Positions 1 through 10,900 of a stretch of DNA of 64,000 nt are shown piece after piece; position 1 is the first letter of the stretch; every line of letters starts with the position of its first letter. Below the pieces are notes generated by a model. The model saw only the letters and a list, made by a program, of their open reading frames with translations, made no database searches and was not told where the DNA came from. The stretch lies in NCBI RefSeq assembly GCF_038502225.1, contig NC_091372.1, positions 11,522,612-11,586,611 on the forward strand. Direction: 5' to 3'. The translations under genes were made by a program, and so were the position numbers. The DNA comes from Cherax quadricarinatus. Its lineage: Eukaryota; Arthropoda; Malacostraca; Decapoda; Parastacidae.

Positions 1-295
1 TATCTGTCCAGCTCTCTCTTGAAGGCAGCCAGGGGTTTATTGGCAATTCCCCTAATGCTTGATGGAAGGCTGTTGAACAGTTTTGGGCCCCGGACACTTA
101 TGGTGTTTTCTCTTAGTGTACCAATGGCGCCCCTACTTTTTATTGGCGGCATTTTGCATCGCCTGCCCAGTCTTTTACTTTCGTAGGGAGTGATTTCTGT
201 GTGCAGATTTGGGACCATTCCTTCCAAGATTTTCCAAGTGTAGATTATGATATATCTCTCCCTCCTGCGTTCCAACGAGTACTGACTATACTGAC
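1..295 (-). mobile_element. CR1/Jockey-like LINE 3' coding fragment
   Basis: Read on the minus strand, this stretch encodes the C-terminal tail of a non-LTR retrotransposon ORF2: ...YTWKILEG, LHTEITPYESKRLGRR, then ISVRGPKLFNSLP and IRGIANKPLAAFK. The same peptide occurs at 39.9-40.3 kb and 48.85-49.2 kb, so this is a dispersed family. It runs off the left edge of the window, and the upstream part of ORF2 is absent. The reading frame is largely intact, but this is only the post-RT tail, so it is non-autonomous. The clade (CR1/Jockey group) is inferred from the arrangement of the tail and the short repeated 3' end. Confidence 0.75.
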
Positions 296-496
296 TAATA
301 TACTGACTATACTGACTATCAATTATTCCCGTCGTGATAGTGTGTGCCTAATGCTCAATCAACGAAGAATTTGTAGGGCTCACCGGACCTGCTACGTCCC
401 AATAACATACCACGAAGTCTGAGGCAGAAATAGCAACCTTCGCCTCATTATCTGCCGTTAATTACCCTGGACGCTGACAGCACCGGGAAAGGATAT

Positions 497-660
497 GACT
501 GGGGACTTGTACACAAATAACAAGCACATAGAATAAAAATTTAGGACGGCTCGGTCAAACTTGAACCATTAATTAGTCACCAGTTAATGGTCCAAGTCAG
601 GCCGAAACCTTATCAGTTTCATTATCCTATGTGAGAGTTATTTGTGTATTGTTCCAGTCA
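497..660. repeat. Foldback element (copy 1)
   Basis: Two arms of roughly 75-80 bp face each other. The outer left part (GACTGGGGACTTGTACACAA at 497) pairs with the outer right part ending TTTGTGTATTGTTCCAGTC at 659, and the inner parts around GGTCAAACTTGAACCATTAA pair with TTAATGGTCCAAGTCAGGCC. Related arms occur at 4795-4896 (single arm) and 27223-27352 (both arms), so this is a dispersed MITE-like family with no coding capacity. Arm identity is imperfect, which suggests age. Confidence 0.65.
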
Positions 661-776
661 CTGTATTGTGCCCTATTCTTTATGACAAGGGAAACATCCC
701 ATGTAATAGACTGGGGCAGTTATAGTTACCACAATGTATCGTAGAATAGCAACAGCCCGCTGCATATATACTCAAT

Positions 777-792
777 TATGTAAAATAGAGAG

Positions 793-828
<36 letters not shown>

Positions 829-832
829 AAAT
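777..832. repeat. GATA/GA microsatellite
   Basis: A short run of AGAT/ATAG repeats passes into (AG)n. It explains the small open frames that cross it. Confidence 0.85.
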
Positions 833-1485
833 GCACAGGAGCCAGTGGTATGCGGGTAGAAGTGTGGGTATCAGCACAAGTCAATGCGGGAGCCATCACA
901 ACACCCACCTCACACATTACGCCATAACAATCATTGCAAAAATCATTCCGCTTGCAGAATGACCCAAGAAGCATTGTTGTAGAATTGTGCTTTATATTGA
1001 CAGTCAATTTGTCTCGCATGCAATAATGCCCACAAAGATAATCGAACTTTACAGCGTAATGCTGAACCGATGTGATGTGCTGTATCTCTGGTACAATATG
1101 ACCAGGCAAGCAATTATCGGCCTCTGAAGCCTACTCTCCAATATGTTCCTGTGTAACCAGGTAAGGTATTCCTGGTCCCTGAACCCTACTACCATTCTCA
1201 GCCTATAATAATATTGTACACTAAGAGCCCCATTAATGGGATGATAATTTTGGTGTTTTGTCAGGAGAAATATGGAAACTTCTGGCCACACGACTATCCA
1301 CTCAGTGGGGATTTTGGTAATAAGACCAATGTTCGCTTTCCAGTACATCACATGAGATATAATGCTAGGATTTCCACCCGACACCAGAATGACGTCACAG
1401 AGGCAGGGAAAATTGCAGTTCTAGACTCTATACAATTCAAACGTCTAAAATACCTTAAATTGTAATAATTTATAAGTGTAAGATG
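833..1485. other. No recognisable gene
   Basis: Several overlapping frames of 80-130 codons on both strands cross this stretch, but none has a recognisable domain, and they overlap one another on opposite strands. I see no tRNA, no splice-bounded exon and no tandem repeat here. Confidence 0.5.
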
Positions 1486-1487
1486 TC

Positions 1488-1846
1488 AGTGGGACTAACT
1501 CCAAAACCACACACTGAAATTACTCCTCACGAAAAGTAGGGTCGTCACTGGTACACTAAGAGAAAACGCAGTAAGTGTCCGGGGCCCAAGAGTGTTCAAC
1601 ATCCTCCCACCAGCAATAAGGGGCATTACCAGTAGACCCCTGGTTGTCTTCAAGAGGGAGCTGAACAGATACCTAATGACGGTGCCGGATCAGCCGAGCT
1701 GTGGTTCGTACGTTGGATTGCGTGCGGCCAGCAGTAACAGCCTCGTTGATCAGGCCCTGCTGATCTACCGGGAGGCCTGATCATGGCCCGGGCCACGGGG
1801 GCATTGATCCCCGGAATAACCTCCAGGTAGACTCCAGGTAGTCGAG
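1488..1846 (+). mobile_element. CR1/Jockey-like LINE 3' end
   Basis: Plus-strand copy of the same ORF2 tail as at the left edge: NAVSVRGPRVFNILPPAIRG, then TSRPLVVFKRELNRYL and CGSYVGLRAASSNSLVDQAL. It is followed by the family 3' UTR with GGGGGCATTGATCCCCGG and ends in a short tandem CTCCAGGTAGACTCCAGGTA. The first part is frameshifted relative to the family. The short tandem terminus is what CR1-group LINEs typically have instead of poly(A). Confidence 0.8.
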
Positions 1847-2069
1847 AACGGAATGCATGGTCGACTGAGCAAAATACTCTCAGTGACAAGTAAATGGTGA
1901 AGTGTGCTAAAAAACTAAGTAAACAATTCTAAGGCTTTTCAATGTCCTTTCTTCAAATATAAGGGTAATCAGTATAATTACCAATAGACCACATACAGTA
2001 CATCAAATCATTAAAACCACTTGTCTACGCACCATTCCTGTAACACCCTCAATACGAGCCTGTTGGATG

Positions 2070-2215
2070 TCCAAGCCCCAAGCACTCAAAACATTTACTT
2101 TCCTCCCTCCAACCCTTCCTAGAACGACCTCTGCCCTTCCTTCCCTCCTCCCTAGATTAATACGCACTCCGAGTCAACCTATTTTTCTCCATCCTCTCTA
2201 ATCCTTGTAACACCT
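2070..2215 (-). mobile_element. RTE-like LINE 3' fragment, degenerate
   Basis: Minus-strand remnant of the C-terminal coding end found better preserved at 29.0-29.2 kb and 34.6-34.7 kb. Sequence corresponding to the GRGRPRKGW-type basic motif and the LDFQQA segment can be recognised, but with many substitutions and indels. It is an old copy. Confidence 0.6.
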
Positions 2216-3150
2216 CGATAATATCGGATCAGTTCCACGGGAACCTAACACAACAACAAATAAGTAAATAAGAAAAGGGCACTTGTACACAGTTTAAGAC
2301 TTTATTAAGTTAACGTTTCTTCACGGGTGACTTCATCACTGATGAAACTACCCGGGGCAAAACACTGCCTTTAATTACAATACTGGTACACAATATCGAC
2401 AAAGTGAGGAATTAGACAGGCATGTAACACATGGGTATCTTTGAGTGAAGACGCTTCACCAACCAGAGGATTTTTCAATTCAATACAAAGACGATATACA
2501 AAGGCAATACAATCTGTGGTAACAAGTCTCTCAGTCTTGCAGAACTATAAATGTCCTGAACTGCATGCAAGTGTCCTTTTCCAGCTTGTCTGTATCACCA
2601 TAACCTGTCTGTAAGAGAACACACCCTGATCCCTTGATATTTGTCAGAAGCATCACTATCGAGGCTACGTCAGTGGTTGCCGAGTCACTGAGCGGATCAT
2701 CACAGTTAAAAAACAGACGTTTAAGTGGATGGTATATCATACAGCATCAGTCACCAATTTCTTGAAGGACCTGCCTAGCATCAGGTCATGCCTAACATAA
2801 GACATGCCCAGCATCAAAAAGACCTGCCTAGTATCAGGAAGACCTGCCTAGTATCAAGACCTACCATGGGCCAGCAAGCCTGAAGTACGCAGTACTCCTC
2901 CAATGTATTCTCAAGACAAACCAGCACCAACACGGAAGGTCACCCTGACAACAGTTTAGCACCATGAGAAGCACTAAGTGTGGGCACATGTAACAATAGT
3001 CTGCCTAGCGAAGGTGAGCTATCAAGAACATGGAGGGGCTGGCCTTGATGCTGGAGAAAAGCTCTTGATCCAGAGGAAAAAAAAGGACCCCGATGAAAAC
3101 TGACTGACTTTTCTGGGTTATCCTGGTGGGTAATTTACAACTATATTACT
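2216..3150. other. Mostly unique DNA with a degenerate foldback-like motif
   Basis: At about 2300-2360 there is an AACGTTTCTTCACGGGTGAC ... GATGAAAC arrangement resembling the CGTTTCGCC/TTCTTCAGTC repeat family seen many times between 35 and 55 kb. At 2755-2870 there are short imperfect direct repeats of GACCTGCCTAG(C/T)ATCA. No gene is recognised. Confidence 0.45.
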
Positions 3151-3204
3151 ATGTATGATAATTTGTGTAACTATCTGTGTGTACTTCTACTTAGACAAAC
3201 TTAC

Positions 3205-3285
3205 TTTACCTCCTCGTTGGATCAATCCTAATTACCTCTCATTCCCCAGGCGGTGTATGATTTATACGAGTTTAGCTATACGCCG

Positions 3286-3342
<57 letters not shown>

Positions 3343-3345
3343 GCT
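3205..3345 (-). repeat. SINE-like dispersed repeat with (AAT)n tract
   Basis: Minus-strand copy of the window's most frequent dispersed repeat. On its own sense strand it starts with an ATT-type tract, then reads GGCG...TAAAC(T)CGTA..., ATAAATCATACACCGCCTGG and GGATT...GATCCAACG. The (AAT)n tract at 3289-3343 is the head microsatellite and is nearly perfect. Other copies are near 27.6, 35.4, 45.1, 45.3 and 62.9 kb. Confidence 0.6.
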
Positions 3346-3728
3346 ACACTGACTGGACAGTAATTTCTGCCACTCATCTACAACTAGACAAGGGCGAGTT
3401 ACATCACAAAACTTAGTTCCAAAACAGATTCACTAGTCAACACTTTAAATTAGCAAGAAATAATTATATTTACGAGGAAGTAGTAAACCCGTAGGGTTCA
3501 AACGGCGCCTAGGAAAATGTAATCATATTTGAATCCAGAACTAATACTCCAAAAATCATGGAAAAACAAAAAGTTAAAAAATTTCGAATTTTGAAATATC
3601 TTTTCCATACATCAAATATTAGGATTATGTTCGGGTTTCCCCTTAAACTGCTGTTTAGAAAGTGGGTTTGATTTAAAATTATGAACCCCTGGGAAGGATG
3701 AATTCTGAGAAATTAAAACCTGTCATAC

Positions 3729-4397
3729 GTATGTTAAATCAAGGCCTCTCAAGTACAGTCACTTGAAGGTATGTTAAATCAAGGCCTCTCAAGTACAGTC
3801 ACTTGAAGGTATGTTAAATCAAGGCCTCTCAAGTACAGTCACTTGAAGGTATGTTAAATCAAGGCCTCTCAAGTACAGTCACTTGAAGGTATGTTAAATC
3901 AAGGCCTCTCAAGTACAGTCACTTGAAAATCAAGGCCTCTCAAGTACAGTCACTTGAAGGTATGTTAAATCAAGGCCTCTCAAGTACAGTCACTTGAAGG
4001 CATGTTAAATCAATGTCTCTCAAGTACAGTCACTTCAAGGTATGTTAAATCAAGGCCTCTCAAGTACAGTCACTTGAAGGTATGTTAAATCAAGGTCTCT
4101 CAAGTACAGTCACTTCAAGGTATGTTAAATCAAGGCCTCTCAAGTACAGTCACTTCAAGGTATGTTAAATCAAGGCCTCTCAAGTACAGTCACTTCAAGG
4201 TATGTTAAATCAAGGCCTCTCAAGTACAGTCACTTCAAGGTATGTTAAATCAAGGCCTCTCAAGTACAGTCACTTCAAGGTATGTTAAATCAAAGCCTCT
4301 CAAGTACAGTCACTTCAAGGTATCAAGGACTCTCAAGTACAGTCACTTCAAGGTATGTTAAATCAAGGACTCTCAAGTACAGTCACTTCAAGGACAA
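3729..4397. repeat. 40-bp minisatellite with hairpin per unit
   Basis: About 16 units of a 40-bp repeat (GTATGTTAAATCAAGGCCTC followed by a TCAAGT-acagtc-ACTTGA stem-loop). Several units are truncated, for example near 3928 and 4322. Units in the left part carry ACTTGAAGG and those from about 4036 on mostly carry ACTTCAAGG, so the array has two sub-arrays. No frame is open across it because 40 is not a multiple of three. Confidence 0.95.
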
Positions 4398-4399
4398 TT

Positions 4400-4720
4400 T
4401 TGGTGAAAAATACAAACACTAGCATATAAAAACTGCAAATATAAAAAACTTCAATACATCACGTAAAAATGGAATATATAAAAATGACGTACAAAGATGG
4501 CGTATAAAACTAAAAAAAAAAGCATAGGGAAAATTAACATTTTTAAACATTGGTAAATAAAAAGGCATACAAAAATTTTTCTTTAGAAAAAATGGCATAT
4601 AAAAATACCCAACAAAAATTAGAAGAAAATGGAATACAAAAATACGCATAAAAATACCATGTAAAATCGACATATGATAAATTACAATGTAAAAATAGAA
4701 ATGTCAACATAATTATAAAG
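4400..4720. repeat. Degenerate A-rich tandem repeat
   Basis: Very A-rich sequence with irregular copies of AATGGCATATAAAAATA-like units. The 84-codon minus-strand frame across it, rich in F, I and Y, follows from this composition and is not treated as a gene. Confidence 0.5.
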
Positions 4721-4794
4721 TTCCTCTCTATGGTGCGATTTTTTTCTAAATGTTACTGAAGAAAGTTTAACCAAGAAAAAGGCCTTTATAATCC

Positions 4795-4896
4795 ATGACT
4801 TTGTCAATGGTCCAAGTCGGACCGAAACGTCGTCGTAAGCTTCTCTCTTCTATGTGCGGGTTATTTGTGTATCGTTCCAGTCACGGTATTGTGACT
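4795..4896. repeat. Foldback element, single arm, next to satellite
   Basis: Contains TCAATGGTCCAAGTCGGACC and CGTTCCAGTCACGGTATTGT, which match the right arm of the elements at 497-660 and 27223-27352. The partner arm is missing, and the 36-bp satellite begins about 28 bp further on. Confidence 0.65.
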
Positions 4897-4923
4897 TTTT
4901 TATTTATTCATGCTAATTGTGAA

Positions 4924-7900
4924 TGCAGGTGATCCATAGTAAAGAAGGGTGAACCTAGCAGCAGGTGATACATAGTAAAGAAGGGTGAACCTAGCAGCAG
5001 GTGATCCATAGTAAAGAAGAGTGAACCTAGCAGCAGGTGATACATAGTAAAGAAGGGTGAACCTAGCAGCAGGTGATACATAGTAAAGAAGGGTGAACCT
5101 AGCAGCAGGTGATCCATAGTAAAGAAGGGTGAACCTAGCAGCAGGTGATCCATAGTAAAGAAGGGTGAACCTAGCAGCAGGTGATACATAGTAAAGAAGG
5201 GTGAACCTAGCAGCAGGTGATACATAGTAAAGAAGGGTGAACCTAGCAGCAGGTGATCCATAGTAAAGAAGGGTGAACCTAGCAGCAGGTGATCCATAGT
5301 AAAGAAGGGTGAACCTAGCAGCAGGTGATCCATAGTAAAGAAGGGTGAACCTAGCAGCAGGTGATCCATAGTAAAGAATTGTGAACCTAACACCAGGTGA
5401 TCCATAGTAAAGAAGGGTGAACCTAGCAGCAGGTGATCCATAGTAAAGAAGGGTGAACCTAACAGCAGGTGATCCATAGTAAAGAAGGGTGAACCTAGCA
5501 GCAGGTGATCCATAGTAAAGAATTGTGAACCTAACAGCAGGTGATCCATAGTAAAGAATTGTGAACCTAACAGCAGGTGATCCATAGTAAAGAAGGGTGA
5601 ACCTAGCAGCAGGTGATCCATAGTAAAGAAGGGTGAACCTAGCAGCAGGTGATCCATAGTAAAGAAGGGTGAACCTAGCAGCAGGTGATCCATAGTAAAG
5701 AATTGTGAACCTAACAGCAGGTGATCCATAGTAAAGAAGGGTGAACCTAGCAGCAGGTGATCCATAGTAAAGAAGGGTGAACCTAGCAGCAGGTGATCCA
5801 TAGTAAAGAAGGGTGAACCTAGCAGCAGGTGATCCATAGTAAAAAAGGGTGAACCTAGCAGCAGGTGATCCATAGTAAAGAAGGGTGAACCTAGCAGCAG
5901 GTGATCCATAGTAAAGAAGGGTGAACCTAGCAGCAGGTGATCCATAGTAAAGAAGGGTGAACCTAGCAGCAGGTGATACATAGTAAAGAAGGGTGAACCT
6001 AGCAGCAGGTGATCCATAGTAAAGAAGGGTGAACCTAGCAGCAGGTGATCCATAGTAAAGAAGGGTGAACCTAGCAGCAGGTGATACATAGTAAAGAAGG
6101 GTGAACCTAGCAGCAGGTGATACATAGTAAACAAGGGTGAACCTAGCAGCAGGTGATCCATAGTAAAGAAGGGTGAACCTAGCAGCAGGTGATACATAGT
6201 AAAGAAGGGTGAACCTAGCAGCAGGTGATACATAGTAAAGAAGGGTGAACCTAGCAGCAGGTGATCCATAGTAAAGAAGGGTGAACCCAGCAGCAGGTGA
6301 TCCATAGTAAAGAAGGGTGAACCTAACAGCAGGTGATCCATAGTAAAGAAGGGTGAACCTAGCAGCAGGTGATCCATAGTAAACAAGGGTGAACCTAGCA
6401 GCAGGTGATCCATAGTAAAGAAGGGTGAACCTAGCAGCAGGTGATACATAGTAAAGAAGGGTGAACCTAGCAGCAGGTGATACATAGTAAAGAAGGGTGA
6501 ACCTAGCAGCAGGTGATACATAGTAAAGAAGGGTGAACCTAGCAGCAGGTGATCCATAGTAAAGAAGGGTGAACCTAGCAGCAGGTGATACATAGTAAAG
6601 AAGGGTGAACCTAGCAGCAGGTGATCCATAGTAAAGAAGGGTGAACCTAGCAGCAGGTGATCCATAGTAAAGAAGGGTGAACCTAGCAGCAGGTGATCCA
6701 TAGTAAAGAAGGGTGAACCTAGCAGCAGGTGATCCATAGTAAAGAAGGGTGAACCTAGCAGCAGATGATCCATAGTAAAGAAGGGTGAACCTAGCAGCAG
6801 GTGATCCATAGTAAAGAAGGGTGAACCTAGCAGCAGGTGATCCACAGTAAAGAAGGGTGAACCTAGCAGCAGGTGATCCATAGTAAAGAAGGGTGAACCT
6901 AGCAGCAGGTGATCCATAGTAACGAAGGGTGAACCTAGCAGCAGGTGATCCATAGTAAAGAAGGGTGAACCTAGCAGCAGGTGATCCATAGTAAAGAAGG
7001 GTGAACCTAGCAGCAGGTGATCCATAGTAAACAAGGGTGAACCTAGCAGCAGGTGATCCATAGTAAAGAAGGGTGAACCTAGCAGCAGGTGATCCATAGT
7101 AAAGAAGGGTGAACCTAGCAGCAGGTGATCAATAGTAAAGAAGGGTGAACCTAGCAGCACGTGATCCATAGTAAAGAAGGGTAAACCTAGCAGCAGGTGA
7201 TCCATAGTAAAGAAGGGTGAACCTAGCAGCAGGTGATCCATAGTAAAGAAGGGTGAACCTAGCAGCAGGTGATACATAGTAAAGAAGGGTGAACCTAACA
7301 GCAGGTGATCCATAGTAAAGAAGGGTGAACCTAGCAGCAGGTGATCCATAGTAAAGAAGGGTGAACCTAGCAGCAGGTGATCCATAGTAAAGAAGGGTGA
7401 ACCTAGCAGCAGGTGATCCATAGTAAAGAAGGGTGAACCTAGCAGCAGGTGATCCATAGTAAAGAAGGGTGAACCTAGCAGCAGGTGATCCATAGTAAAG
7501 AAGGGTGAACCTAGCAGCAGGTGATCCATAGTAAAGAAGGGTGAACCTAGCAGCAGGTGATCCATAGTAAAGAAGGGTGAACCTAGCAGCAGGTGATCCA
7601 TAGTAAAGAAGGGTGAACCTAGCAGCAGGTGATCCATAGTAAAGAAGGGTGAACCTAGCAGCAGGTGATCCACAGTAAAGAAGGGTGAACCTAGCAGCAG
7701 GTGATCCATAGTAAAGAAGGGTGAACCTAGCAGCAGGTGATACATAGTAAAGAAGGGTGAACCTAGCAGCAGGTGATCCATAGTAAAGAAGGGTGAACCT
7801 AGCAGCAGGTGATCCATAGTAAAGAAGGGTGAACCTAGCAGCAGGTGATCCATAGTAAAGAAGGGTGAACCTAGCAGCAGGTGATCCATAGTAAAGAAGG

Positions 7901-10900
7901 GTGAACCTAGCAGCAGGTGATCCATAGTAAAGAAGGGTGAACCTAGCAGCAGGTGATCCATAGTAAAGAAGGGTGAACCTAGCAGCAGGTGATCCATAGT
8001 AAAGAAGGGTGAACCTAGCAGCAGGTGATCCATAGTAAAGAAGGGTGAACCTAGCAGCAGGTGATACATAGTAAAGAAGGGTGAACCTAGCAGCAGGTGA
8101 TCCATAGTAAAGAAGGGTGAACCTAGCAGCAGGTGATCCATAGTAAAGAATTGTGAACCTAACAGCAGGTGATCCATAGTAAAGAAGGGTGAACCTAGCA
8201 GCAGGTGATCCATAGTAAAGAAGGGTGAACCTAGCAGCAGGTGATACATAGTAAAGAAGGGTGAACCTAGCAGCAGGTGATCCATAGTAAAGAAGGGTGA
8301 ACCTAGCAGCAGGTGATCCATAGTAAAGAAGGGTGAACCTAGCAGCAGGTGATCCATAGTAAAGAAGGGTGAACCTAGCAGCAGGTGATACATAGTAAAG
8401 AAGGGTGAACCTAGCAGCAGGTGATCCATAGTAAAGAAGGGTGAACCTAGCAGCAGGTGATCCATAGTAAAGAAGGGTGAACCTAACAGCAGGTGATCCA
8501 TAGTAAAGAAGGGTGAACCTAGCAGCAGGTGATCCATAGTAAACAAGGGTGAACCTAGCAGCAGGTGATCCATAGTAAACAAGGGTGAACCTAGCAGCAG
8601 GTGATCCATAGTAAAGAAGGGTGAACCTAGCAGCAGGTGATACATAGTAAAGAAGGGTGAACCTAGCAGCAGGTGATCCATAGTAAAGAAGGGTGAAACT
8701 AGCAGCAGGTGATACATAATAAAGAAGGGTGAACCTAGCAGCAGGTGATCCATAGTAAAGAAGGGTGAACCTAGCAGCAGGTGATACATAGTAAAGAAGG
8801 GTGAACCTAGCAGCAGGTGATCCATAGTAAAGAAGGGTGAACCTAGCAGCAGGTGATACATAGTAAAGAAGGGTGAACCTAGCAGCAGGTGATCCATAGT
8901 AAAGAAGGGTGAACCTAGCAGCAGGTGATCCATAGTAAAGAAGGGTGAACCTAGCAGCAGTTGATCCATAGTAAAGAAGGGTGAACCTAGCAGCAGGTGA
9001 TCCATAGTAAAGAAGGGTGAACCTAGCAGCAGGTGATACATAGTAAAGAAGGGTGAACCTAGCAGCAGGTGATACATAGTAAAGAAGGGTGAACCTAGCA
9101 GCAGGTGATCCATAGTAAAGAAGGGTGAACCTAGCAGCAGGTGATCCACAGTAAAGAAGGGTGAACCTAGCAGCAGGTGATCCATAGTAAAGAAGGGTGA
9201 ACCTAGCAGCAGGTGATCCATAGTAAAGAAGGGTGAACCCAGCAGCAGGTGATCCATAGTAAAGAAGGGTGAACCTAACAGCAGGTGATCCATAGTAAAG
9301 AAGGGTGAACCTAGCAGCAGGTGATCCATAGTAAACAAGGGTGAACCTAGCAGCAGGTGATCCATAGTAAAGAAGGGTGAACCTAGCAGCAGGTGATACA
9401 TAGTAAAGAAGGGTGAACCTAGCAGCAGGTGATACATAGTAAAGAAGGGTGAACCTAGCAGCAGGTGATACATAGTAAAGAAGGGTGAACCTAGCAGCAG
9501 GTGATCCATAGTAAAGAAGGGTGAACCTAGCAGCAGGTGATACATAGTAAAGAAGGGTGAACCTAGCAGCAGGTGATCCATAGTAAAGAAGGGTGAACCT
9601 AGCAGCAGGTGATCCATAGTAAAGAAGGGTGAACCTAGCAGCAGGTGATCCATAGTAAAGAAGGGTGAACCTAGCAGCAGGTGATCCATAGTAAAGAAGG
9701 GTGAACCTAGCAGCAGGTGATCCATAGTAAAGAAGGGTGAACCTAGCAGCAGGTGATCCATAGTAAAGAAGGGTGAACCTAGCAGCAGGTGATCCACAGT
9801 AAAGAAGGGTGAACCTAGCAGCAGGTGATCCATAGTAAAGAAGGGTGAACCTAGCAGCAGGTGATCAATAGTAACGAAGGGTGAACCTAGCAGCAGGTGA
9901 TCCATAGTAAAGAAGGGTGAACCTAGCAGCAGGTGATCCATAGTAAAGAAGGGTGAACCTAGCAGCAGGTGATCCATAGTAAACAAGGGTGAACCTAGCA
10001 GCAGGTGATCCATAGTAAAGAAGGGTGAACCTAGCAGCAGGTGATCCATAGTAAAGAAGGGTGAACCTAGCAGCAGGTGATCAATAGTAAAGAAGGGTGA
10101 ACCTAGCAGCACGTGATCCATAGTAAAGAAGGGTGAACCTAGCAGCAGGTGATCCATAGTAAAGAAGGGTGAACCTAGCAGCAGGTGATCCATAGTAAAG
10201 AAGGGTGAACCTAGCAGCAGGTGATACATAGTAAAGAAGGGTGAACCTAACAGCAGGTGATCCATAGTAAAGAAGGGTGAACCTAGCAGCAGGTGATCCA
10301 TAGTAAAGAAGGGTGAACCTAGCAGCAGGTGATCCATAGTAAAGAAGGGTGAACCTAGCAGCAGGTGATCCATAGTAAAGAAGGGTGAACCTAGCAGCAG
10401 GTGATCCATAGTAAAGAAGGGTGAACCTAGCAGCAGGTGATCCATAGTAAAGAAGGGTGAACCTAGCAGCAGGTGATCCATAGTAAAGAAGGGTGAACCT
10501 AGCAGCAGGTGATACATAGTAAAGAAGGGTGAACCTAGCAGCAGGTGATCCATAGTAAAGAAGGGTGAACCTAGCAGCAGGTGATCCATAGTAAAGAAGG
10601 GTGAACCTAGCAGCAGGTGATCCATAGTAAAGAAGGGTGAACCTAGCAGCAGGTGATCCATAGTAAAGAAGGGTGAACCTAGCAGCAGGTGATACATAGT
10701 AAAGAAGGGTGAACCTAGCAGCAGGTGATCCATAGTAAAGAAGGGTGAACCTAGCAGCAGGTGATCCATAGTAAAGAAGGGTGAACCTAGCAGCAGGTGA
10801 TCCATAGTAAAGAAGGGTGAACCTAGAAGCAGGTGATCCATAGTAAAGAAGGGTGAACCTAGCAGCAGGTGATCCATAGTAAAGAAGGGTGAACCTAGCA

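Noticed and set aside
3729..4397. CRISPR-like array
   Set aside because: Units are directly adjacent with no unique spacers, and the sequence is eukaryotic. The same applies to the other arrays.
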